This document shows positions 1 through 4,765 of a stretch of 5,010 bases of DNA, in pieces (position 1 is the stretch's first letter; each line of letters begins with the position of its first letter). The notes beneath the pieces are model-generated. The model saw only the letters and a program-made list of their open reading frames with translations, was not told where the DNA came from and did not search any database. The translations under genes were made by a program, and so were the position numbers. Source of the stretch: Kiritimatiellia bacterium (GTDB taxonomy: Bacteria; Verrucomicrobiota; Kiritimatiellia; RFP12; UBA1067); assembly GCA_028707675.1 (NCBI GenBank), contig JAQWAM010000157.1, forward strand, positions 1-5,010, read 5' to 3'.

Positions 1-31
1 AGACTGACTTTACCGCAGCACACGCCTGGAG

Positions 32-52
32 CCAGAGCGCTGACCAGAGCGC
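32..52. repeat. Short direct repeat, CCAGAGCGC twice with 12-bp period
   Basis: The 9-mer CCAGAGCGC occurs at 32-40 and again at 44-52, giving a 12-bp period. It lies at the left edge in a more G+C-rich stretch than the A+T-rich DNA that follows, and might belong to the 3' end of an upstream gene or to a spacer. No function is assigned. Two copies of nine bases could be chance. Confidence 0.35.
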
Positions 53-77
53 AAAGCGAAAGCATCCTGAAAAAACC

Positions 78-120
78 ATGTTTCATAAGACTATCCTGAG
101 CTTTCATAAGGTCGAAACAT
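78..120. promoter_or_regulatory. Putative AraC-family operator: 21-bp-phased direct repeats inside an inverted repeat
   Basis: TTTCATAAG is present identically at 81-89 and 102-110, so the copies are 21 bp apart (two helical turns, same DNA face). The pair is framed by a perfect 7-bp inverted repeat, ATGTTTC (78-84) and GAAACAT (114-120). AraC/XylS regulators typically bind direct-repeat half-sites spaced by about 21 bp, and the next gene downstream (start 262) is such a regulator, so an autoregulatory operator is the simplest reading. The binding role is inference. The distance to the start codon, about 150 bp, would fit an upstream activator or looping site. Confidence 0.45.
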
Positions 121-160
121 ACGATCATTTTTTATCCAACACTCATAGTATAGCAGTTGT

Positions 161-176
161 GACCAATATTGCGGTC
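161..176. promoter_or_regulatory. Inverted-repeat motif GACC-N8-GGTC upstream of the araC-type gene
   Basis: GACCAATATTGCGGTC has 4-bp arms, GACC and GGTC, around AATATTGC. Read on the minus strand it contains ACCGCAATATT, which closely matches ACCGGCAATATT at 1288-1299 in front of the small secreted-protein gene. A similar GACC-N5-GGTC followed by AAA lies at 1250-1265, and the motif here is also followed by AAA. A shared protein-binding site is possible, but the arms are short. Confidence 0.25.
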
Positions 177-178
177 AA

Positions 179-198
179 AAAACAAGAATTCTTTTTTT
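179..198. repeat. A+T-rich near-perfect palindrome centred on GAATTC
   Basis: The 10-bp core AAGAATTCTT (184-193) is a perfect palindrome. After one mismatched pair (C183/T194) the symmetry continues through an A-run on the left (179-182) and a T-run on the right (195-198). It could be an operator, a bent-DNA or UP-like element in the promoter of the regulator at 262, or simply a consequence of A- and T-tracts. No convincing -35/-10 pair could be fixed near it. Confidence 0.3.
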
Positions 199-261
199 AT
201 GCTATTTTGATGCGCTCAGCGCCACCCGTGTGTTAGCATTTTTGGCAAGTAGCGGCTTGTC

Positions 262-1137
262 ATGTTTATCAGAAACTCTAAAGCGCGATATTCGGACTCA
301 CCGGACTGCCGGGTGCTGGACCTGACGAAGGTCGGCATCCCGGATGTTCCGGTGCTCTCTTTTATCCGTTACACGCGCCGCCAGGCCCCGGTCGACCCCC
401 ACTGTCACAAGGGATGCTTCGAGATCGGCCTCTGCCTGCGCGGTTATTTCGTACTCGAAAACAACCATAACCAGCACACGATTATGGCCGGAGACATGTT
501 TATCAACACCCCCGATGCGGCACACCGTATGCTGGATTATCCCAAAGGCACAGTCCTTTACTTCATGATGCTGCGCACGGAAAACTCGAAAGGACGGTTC
601 CTGCGCTTCACCCGCGCCGAGAGCGAGGAGATACGCGCCCGTCTTTATCAGCTTCCCGTTCATCTGAACTCGACCGCCGAGCTGCTTAAACACAATTTCA
701 GAGAACTGTTCCGGTCATACGACATGTTTCAGAAGCGCTACCGCACCATCTGCATGACCACTTCCTGCATGAGCCTGGTCACTGACCTTTTAAAGGCTTC
801 CCGCCCGCACCCCGAGCCCTCGCATGGCGACCGTATCAAAGCGATCATATCCCGCATGCAACAGTCGCCGGCCGAACCATATAATATTGACATTTTGGCG
901 CATCAGGCCGCGCTCTCGCCCTCGCACTTCATCAACCAGTTCAAAAGCCTCACCGGCCTGCCGCCGCACCACTTCCTGCTGATGTGCCGCATTGAAGAGG
1001 CCAAGAAAAGACTGCGCGAGACCCGACTGCCGGTCACCCAAATCGCTCACGATCTGGGTTTCTGCTCATCTCAACACTTCGGCTCACACTTCAAGCGCGC
1101 CACCGGCCTGAGCCCCCTCGCCTGGCGCAAGCGTTAA
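262..1137 (+). CDS. AraC/XylS-family transcriptional regulator with N-terminal cupin-like sensor domain
   Basis: This 291-residue protein has the usual length and layout of AraC-type DNA-binding regulators. Residues about 30-100 look like a cupin-type effector domain, with the pattern H47-C-H49 followed by E54, then a glycine turn and 'AGDMFINTPDAAH' at about 76-88. Residues about 190-291 form the two helix-turn-helix units: the first around 210-235 ('ILAHQAALSPSHFINQFK') and the second around 258-290 ('IAHDLGF...HFGSHFKRATGLSPLAWRK'), the latter being the family signature. The sensor type suggests a small ligand, often a sugar in this family, but the ligand cannot be read from sequence. ATG 262 is chosen because an in-frame TAG lies at 250-252 and no other start falls between; the Shine-Dalgarno match is weak (AGCGG at 251-255). 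Phased repeats at 78-120 may be its own operator. It could control the small exported gene downstream or genes outside the window. No clear terminator follows it. Confidence 0.93.
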   Translation: MFIRNSKARYSDSPDCRVLDLTKVGIPDVPVLSFIRYTRRQAPVDPHCHKGCFEIGLCLRGYFVLENNHNQHTIMAGDMFINTPDAAHRMLDYPKGTVLYFMMLRTENSKGRFLRFTRAESEEIRARLYQLPVHLNSTAELLKHNFRELFRSYDMFQKRYRTICMTTSCMSLVTDLLKASRPHPEPSHGDRIKAIISRMQQSPAEPYNIDILAHQAALSPSHFINQFKSLTGLPPHHFLLMCRIEEAKKRLRETRLPVTQIAHDLGFCSSQHFGSHFKRATGLSPLAWRKR

Positions 1138-1193
1138 TTTTGCCGTCCGCGCGACAAGCCACTTGACCCTCCCCGAAAATCAAAAATCGCTAC

Positions 1194-1214
1194 TCGCCAA
1201 TCGCCAATCGCCAA
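1194..1214. repeat. Tandem heptamer TCGCCAA x3
   Basis: TCGCCAA is repeated three times without interruption (1194-1200, 1201-1207, 1208-1214) and then decays into TCAATAA. A degenerate unit, TCGCTAC, immediately precedes it at 1187-1193. It is a noncoding short tandem repeat of the kind that varies in copy number by replication slippage. A seven-base period does not preserve reading frame, consistent with an intergenic position. Function is unknown; it may be a dispersed repeat in this genome. Confidence 0.75.
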
Positions 1215-1287
1215 TCAATAACCCGCGTGCCCTTTTTGCCTTTGTGTGAGACCATACCGGTCAAAGCCAAATTTCTCGCTATTGCGC

Positions 1288-1322
1288 ACCGGCAATATTT
1301 TCTGTCATAAGCCGTTTATATG
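1288..1322 (+). promoter_or_regulatory. Putative promoter and regulator-site region of the small exported-protein gene
   Basis: The stretch combines ACCGGCAATATT (1288-1299), TGTCATAAG (1303-1311) and TTTATATG (1315-1322). The first resembles the reverse complement of the motif at 161-176. The second matches eight of nine bases of the phased repeat at 81-89 and 102-110. The third could be a -10 box 39-46 bases before the start codon. No good -35 hexamer is found at 16-18 bp spacing, as is often the case for activator-dependent promoters. AraC-type control is an inference. Confidence 0.3.
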
Positions 1323-1327
1323 AACCA

Positions 1328-1345
1328 CAGCCGAAATCACGGCTG
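1328..1345 (+). promoter_or_regulatory. 5'-UTR hairpin just upstream of the ribosome binding site
   Basis: CAGCCG (1328-1333) and CGGCTG (1340-1345) form a perfect 6-bp stem with a six-base loop AAATCA. It ends three bases before the Shine-Dalgarno sequence AAGGAG (1349-1354), which is six bases from ATG 1361. It may protect the mRNA 5' end or tune translation. It has no T-run after it, so it is not a standard intrinsic terminator. Confidence 0.4.
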
Positions 1346-1360
1346 ATAAAGGAGATAACC

Positions 1361-1783
1361 ATGAAGAGTCCGATTCTGTTAGCGTGCGCAATGATCGCAG
1401 CCATGGCCCTTGGCGGGCTGGCCCAAAATGCTCCGGCCGCCGAGGCCGGCAAACCCAATCAAATCAAAAGGGAACGCCCAAACCGCGGACCCATGACGCC
1501 TGAGCGGCGAAAGGCCATGGTCGAGAAGCGTCTGGAAAAAATCAAGGAAAAGGACGAGGCTCTCTACAAAGAACTCGTGGATCTTCGCGAAAAAGACCCG
1601 GAGGCATTCCGCAACCGCATGCGCGAAATGGGCCGGGAACGCGCCCGGGCCAACCGGCAGAACGCCGGGAAAGGCATAGGCCAGGGCAAGGGGCAAGGCA
1701 AAGGGCAGGGAAAAGGCCCCGGACAAGGACAAGGCAAGGGGCCGAAGGCCGAAAAACCGGAAGAGGCTAAGGCCGACCAATAA
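1361..1783 (+). CDS. Small exported basic protein with Gly/Lys/Gln-repeat tail (hypothetical)
   Basis: I do not recognise a named family for this 140-residue protein. Residues 1-29 form a clear Sec-type signal peptide: K2, a hydrophobic core (about 4-20) and an Ala-x-Ala-like cleavage site near A27-E-A29/G30. Residues about 45-98 are charged and helical, with 'MTPERRKAMVEKRLEKI' and 'LREKDPEAFRNRMREM', loosely recalling small periplasmic Spy/CpxP-like helical proteins, but no diagnostic LTxxQ motif is visible. Residues about 103-129 are low complexity, alternating Gly with Lys or Gln (GQGKGQGKGQGKGPGQGQGKG). An acidic/Lys tail ends the chain. The mature protein should be very basic, so binding to polyanions (acidic polysaccharide, nucleic acid, cell envelope) is conceivable but not shown. 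The start is well supported by AAGGAG (1349-1354) six bases upstream. The last 17 bases overlap the 3' end of the convergent nadE gene. Confidence 0.8.
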   Translation: MKSPILLACAMIAAMALGGLAQNAPAAEAGKPNQIKRERPNRGPMTPERRKAMVEKRLEKIKEKDEALYKELVDLREKDPEAFRNRMREMGRERARANRQNAGKGIGQGKGQGKGQGKGPGQGQGKGPKAEKPEEAKADQ

Positions 1784-3596
1784 CCGTCTTTTTCGCCGCC
1801 CCGTAACGTGGCGAAAAGACCACCGGCAACTGCGCCCCGCCAAGATCGAAGCCAAAGGTGCGGTTCTTGAGCGAGAGAACCGGCGGCGCCTGAAGACGCT
1901 TGGCGCGGGCCAGACCGTTATAAAGACGCCACATTTTTTCGAGATCTTCGCAGAACCGTGCCGCGTCTGGAAACAGCGCCATGATGTCGCCGCCGTATCC
2001 GGTCTCTTGTCCGAGGGTTCCCGCCGCATACCATCCCAGCAGATCTTCCGGCGCAGCCTGCGGCTCTCTTTCCGTCCAAGAAGCGAACAGCCGATCATGC
2101 CAAGCGTAGATGATCGGATCGCCTTTGCCTTCCTCGACATTCTGCTCCAGACTCAGTTCCGCGGAAGGCACGATGTCGATCGAGCCTTGCGGAATCATCG
2201 GCTTGCCGAAAATCTTAAGGTTATAGGCGCGCGCCAATTCCCACACTTCGGTCTTCCATAAATCGCCAAGCGCCGCGAAAAAGCCCGCGATGTCGCCGTA
2301 CATGGTGCCGTAACCGATGGTACACTCGGATTTGTTGGCGTTGCAGGTGAAAACCCCGTTGAACGCGCTGCTGACTGCGGCCAGCACCCGCCCGGAACGG
2401 TCGCGCGCCTGCACATTTTCGACCGCGGCATCATTAAGCTCTAGCGTAAAGCTGTCGGATTCCGCGCCTTGACGCCGACAAACCGTCCCTTGGATCTGCG
2501 CGAGTGTGTTCCGCACACTCTCCTCAATCGCGATCTCGGTGTAATAACAGCCCAGATTTACCGCCAGCTCTCTGGCCAAGCCCACCGTGACTTTTGAATT
2601 GTGCCTGCTGGGCATGTTCACCAGCAAAAGCCGCTCAGAACCAACCGCCCTGCTGTAAATGGCCGCTGTCAGCGCCGAGTCGATGCCTCCCGAAGCTCCC
2701 GCCACCACGCGCTCCAAACCCAGCCGATCCATCTGCGCGCGGCAGGCTGCCTCGATGGCCTGTATCGCGACTACCGACGCATCATGTCGCCCCGTCACGA
2801 CCGCTGCGCTTAAGGCATCGCCATCCAAAAAAGCCTCTTCGAAGCGTGGCGCCCCCTTTACCTGTCGGTCGGGCAAGGCCAGAACGCTGCCGCCGCTCAG
2901 CAAAAAGAGCGCCTTGCCGGTGTCGACAACTCCCGCCGCGCCGCAACGCGCCACCGGCACCCCGAACTCGGCGGCCATGTCCGCGCCGACATCAGGCTCG
3001 TCGGCATTCCGCACATAAGGCACGGTGTCGAGGTTGACCAGCAACCGCGCGCCGCGCCTGACCAGAAGACGCGCCGCTTCCGGCTCGCCGCGCCCCAGCC
3101 ACACCCCCACCCGCAGTCCGTTGAAAACGAACGGCGCCGTCAAAGTTTCCAAAGGCGCGCCCTCCATCCCGGCCACCGCCCCCGCGCACAGGAAACCGCA
3201 GTGACGGTCAAAGCGGTTGACCTCCGCAACCTTTTTAGGCACAAACGGCACTGGCGACCCTTCCGGCACGACCGGCCGGCCGTCTTCAAACGCCACCGCC
3301 GCGCTGACCGCCCGTCCGCGATAACGCACCGCCGTACCCAGCACCACGGCCATGCCGGCGCTCGCGGCGGCCACAAGCCGCAGGGCAGCTTCGCTGTCGC
3401 TCATGAGCGAGTCCCGCCGCCACTCCGCCGCCTCCATCACACCGGTCAGCGCCAGCTCCGGAAAGATGACCAGGCGTTTGCCGCTGACACGCGCCGCCCC
3501 GATCGCGCGTATCACCGCGGCGGCGTTAGCCTCCACATCGCCCTGCCGCAGCTGCAACTGGCACACCCTGCTCAAACCGCAATCAGCACTCAACAT
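1767..3596 (-). CDS. nadE: NAD+ synthase, two-domain (glutamine-dependent type) with apparently inactive glutaminase domain
   Basis: This enzyme catalyses the last step of NAD+ biosynthesis in the cytoplasm: ATP-dependent amidation of nicotinic acid adenine dinucleotide. The 609-residue chain has the length of the two-domain form. Residues about 5-260 are a nitrilase-like glutamine amidotransferase domain; E47 ('VIFPELALTG') and K121 or K122 ('VPKKVAEVNRF') fit the catalytic Glu and Lys. The strand expected to read 'GVxICED' reads 'GVWLGRG' (164-170), so the nucleophilic Cys is replaced by G168. Residues about 285-609 are the synthetase: P-loop SGGIDS (302-307), 'VENVQARDR' (392-400), 'NKSECTIGYGTMYGD' (421-435), 'DLWKTEVWELAR' (445-456) and 'PSAELSLEQ' (477-485). 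ATG 3596 is preferred because AAAGGA lies seven bases upstream and the family's first strand follows directly. ATG 3641 (overlapping the previous stop as TGATG) or TTG 3644 would add 15 or 16 residues. It is the last gene of a minus-strand cluster. Confidence 0.93.
   Translation of the reverse strand: MLSADCGLSRVCQLQLRQGDVEANAAAVIRAIGAARVSGKRLVIFPELALTGVMEAAEWRRDSLMSDSEAALRLVAAASAGMAVVLGTAVRYRGRAVSAAVAFEDGRPVVPEGSPVPFVPKKVAEVNRFDRHCGFLCAGAVAGMEGAPLETLTAPFVFNGLRVGVWLGRGEPEAARLLVRRGARLLVNLDTVPYVRNADEPDVGADMAAEFGVPVARCGAAGVVDTGKALFLLSGGSVLALPDRQVKGAPRFEEAFLDGDALSAAVVTGRHDASVVAIQAIEAACRAQMDRLGLERVVAGASGGIDSALTAAIYSRAVGSERLLLVNMPSRHNSKVTVGLARELAVNLGCYYTEIAIEESVRNTLAQIQGTVCRRQGAESDSFTLELNDAAVENVQARDRSGRVLAAVSSAFNGVFTCNANKSECTIGYGTMYGDIAGFFAALGDLWKTEVWELARAYNLKIFGKPMIPQGSIDIVPSAELSLEQNVEEGKGDPIIYAWHDRLFASWTEREPQAAPEDLLGWYAAGTLGQETGYGGDIMALFPDAARFCEDLEKMWRLYNGLARAKRLQAPPVLSLKNRTFGFDLGGAQLPVVFSPRYGAAKKTVIGRP
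1786..1820. terminator. Hairpin between convergent genes, possible weak bidirectional terminator
   Basis: GTCTTTTTCGCC (1786-1797) pairs with GGCGAAAAGAC (1810-1820), leaving one bulged T and a 12-base loop. It starts three bases after the stop codon of the small exported gene and lies inside the last codons of nadE. Neither strand has a T-run after the stem, so it does not match a standard intrinsic terminator. It may slow or end transcription from the plus strand, stabilise 3' ends, or be incidental. Confidence 0.3.
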
Positions 3597-3603
3597 GCCG
3601 CGA

Positions 3604-3609
3604 TCCTTT
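3604..3609 (-). promoter_or_regulatory. Ribosome binding site that sets the nadE start
   Basis: Read on the minus strand this is AAAGGA, seven bases before ATG at 3596-3594. The same AAAGGA core precedes the upstream gene (4758-4753) and, as AAAGGAG, the plus-strand gene at 1361. It favours 3596 over the overlapping ATG at 3641, which has no comparable site. Confidence 0.65.
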
Positions 3610-3640
3610 CTCTTCTCTCCCGCGTCCGCACTCCTCGTCA

Positions 3641-4744
3641 TCAAATGGCAGAATCTTCAATAAATATGAAGTTATAGCCATTGTCATGCATCATTTTCGA
3701 CATTACGCGTATCTTCTCGGAGTAGTCAGGCTGATATGCAAAATATTCCTTGAAGAAATACTGCTCATGATTGGAGAATACGAGATAGTCGCGACCAAGA
3801 ACCTTCTCTGTGTCACTCCTGAGCGTCTCTGGCGTGCAGAGGTTCAACACCGGCGCATCACCGAAGAGGTTCTTAAAATGCATGCCTGTGTCGTGGTCAA
3901 GCACGTAGTTGTAGGTGTTAACCGTACGCCGCGCCTGTTCTGGCGAAATGTGGTTATAAGAGCAGATCGACGCGGTGATTGCCGTATTTCGCGAATCACG
4001 CCAGTAAAAGCCCGTCTCGGGCTTACGATTCTGCTCAAGCTTCATGCCGTGTCCGTAAGGCAATCGGCTGCGCTCACCATCGTATTGATAACGCGACCCC
4101 ACCGAGCACTCCATCAGTTTGATCCCGCAATCCTTCAGCGCGCGACAGCCATCCTTCGACATCGGACACCAATGCGGAACAAGCGCAAAGGTGAAGACGC
4201 CATCGCCGGCAAAGCGGTTGATTTCGCCGAAAGTCATGCCAAACAGCTTCTTCACATCCGCATAGTCAATGTTTATCCACGGATAGTCAGGAAACTCCTG
4301 CAGCGAGTGGAAGCCGAGTCGAAGCCAGTCCTTGTTCGCCTGCCATTCCGTCTTGTAAGCATCGGTCACCTCCGCGAGCGTGAACTCGTCCATTCCGTAG
4401 AAAAAGTCCGTGCGGTAGAAAAGGTTGATCTGCGCCTTGAGCCCATACCGGTCGTGGCACTCCTTCAACGGCGCGAGGAAAGGCGTGTCAAAAAGCGATC
4501 GGGGGCGCTGCCGATTCAAATCCCTCAAAAACCAGATGGCATCATCGCAAAAATACGACGCCGACTTCCCCTTCATCGCCGGATTGCAACTGATTTCAAC
4601 ATCCGTGAGAATCGGCGGCAATTCCACCGCTCCCTTCGCAAAATCAGGCAACCCCGCCGACACTGCCTCATTCGGCATCATCGCGTGCGCCGCAGCGCCC
4701 GTCAAGGCGGCGCTCTTCAGAAAATCCCTTCTGCTGTTCATCAT
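3641..4744 (-). CDS. Tat-exported protein, possibly a divergent polysaccharide deacetylase-like (NodB-fold) protein
   Basis: The 367-residue protein starts with a twin-arginine signal, SRRDFLK (4-10), then an Ala-rich segment and a likely cleavage site after 'AVSA' (residue 30). It should therefore be folded before export. The rest resembles a deacetylase-type beta/alpha barrel only loosely. 'SYFCDD' (63-68) recalls the metal-binding Asp pair of NodB motif 1. 'GFHSLQE' (144-150) recalls motif 2 (H-S/T-x-x-H) but with Glu in place of the second His. 'FSNHEQYFF' (323-331) and 'GYNFIFIEDSAI' (356-367) would be late strands. Catalytic function is thus uncertain; it may be a carbohydrate-active or carbohydrate-binding protein. 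AAAGGA (4758-4753) is eight bases before ATG 4744; a second ATG follows directly at 4741. It lies 21 bp after a GH2 beta-galactosidase gene, supporting a role in glycan use, and its TGA abuts the nadE leader. Confidence 0.72.
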   Translation of the reverse strand: MMNSRRDFLKSAALTGAAAHAMMPNEAVSAGLPDFAKGAVELPPILTDVEISCNPAMKGKSASYFCDDAIWFLRDLNRQRPRSLFDTPFLAPLKECHDRYGLKAQINLFYRTDFFYGMDEFTLAEVTDAYKTEWQANKDWLRLGFHSLQEFPDYPWINIDYADVKKLFGMTFGEINRFAGDGVFTFALVPHWCPMSKDGCRALKDCGIKLMECSVGSRYQYDGERSRLPYGHGMKLEQNRKPETGFYWRDSRNTAITASICSYNHISPEQARRTVNTYNYVLDHDTGMHFKNLFGDAPVLNLCTPETLRSDTEKVLGRDYLVFSNHEQYFFKEYFAYQPDYSEKIRVMSKMMHDNGYNFIFIEDSAI

Positions 4745-4752
4745 GAGCTGGT

Positions 4753-4758
4753 TCCTTT
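4753..4758 (-). promoter_or_regulatory. Ribosome binding site of the Tat-exported protein gene
   Basis: Minus-strand AAAGGA lies eight bases before ATG 4744 and eleven before the second ATG at 4741, so the first ATG is slightly favoured. It occupies most of the 21-bp gap after the beta-galactosidase stop, which leaves no room for a separate promoter and supports co-transcription. Confidence 0.65.
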
Positions 4759-4765
4759 CAATTGT

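Larger units (their letters stand above)
1138..1360. other. Intergenic region between the regulator and the small exported-protein gene
   Basis: These 223 bases hold no credible gene. From left to right I see no obvious terminator after the regulator, a heptamer array (1194-1214), a T-rich patch at 1232-1244, GACC-N5-GGTC (1250-1262), a word shared with the upstream region of the regulator (1288-1299), a TGTCATAAG copy (1303-1311), an A+T-rich possible -10 box (TTTATA/TATATG, 1315-1322), a hairpin (1328-1345) and a strong Shine-Dalgarno site AAGGAG (1349-1354). The right half therefore looks like a promoter and 5' UTR, while the left half looks like spacer DNA. Confidence 0.6.

Noticed and set aside
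3..236. Open plus-strand frame from the left edge to TAG 234-236
   Set aside because: The frame is free of stops for 77 codons, but the ATG at 78 has no Shine-Dalgarno site, the translation shows no recognisable protein pattern, and the stretch is A+T-rich with repeats and palindromes typical of a control region. A C-terminal remnant of an upstream gene cannot be excluded.
1194..1214. CRISPR array
   Set aside because: The repeat unit is seven bases, directly tandem and without spacers, so it is a simple tandem repeat.
1232..1268. Possible intrinsic terminator after the regulator
   Set aside because: Short arms (CTTTG/CAAAG, GACC/GGTC) can be drawn, but they do not stack into a continuous stem, and the T-run lies before rather than after the stem on the plus strand.
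1328..1345. Riboswitch or attenuator in front of the small exported gene
   Set aside because: A single six-bp stem with a six-base loop is too simple for a known riboswitch class, and no alternative pairing with the ribosome site or T-run was seen.
1379..2140. Minus-strand open frame of 253 codons across the nadE 3' end and the small exported gene
   Set aside because: It overlaps the well-supported nadE in another frame, and its Leu/Phe/Ala-rich stretch is just the complement of the Gly/Lys/Gln repeat. No start signal is visible.
2594..3037. Plus-strand frames opposite nadE
   Set aside because: They are Pro/Arg/Ser-rich translations of the complement of a G+C-rich gene, without ribosome sites or family patterns.
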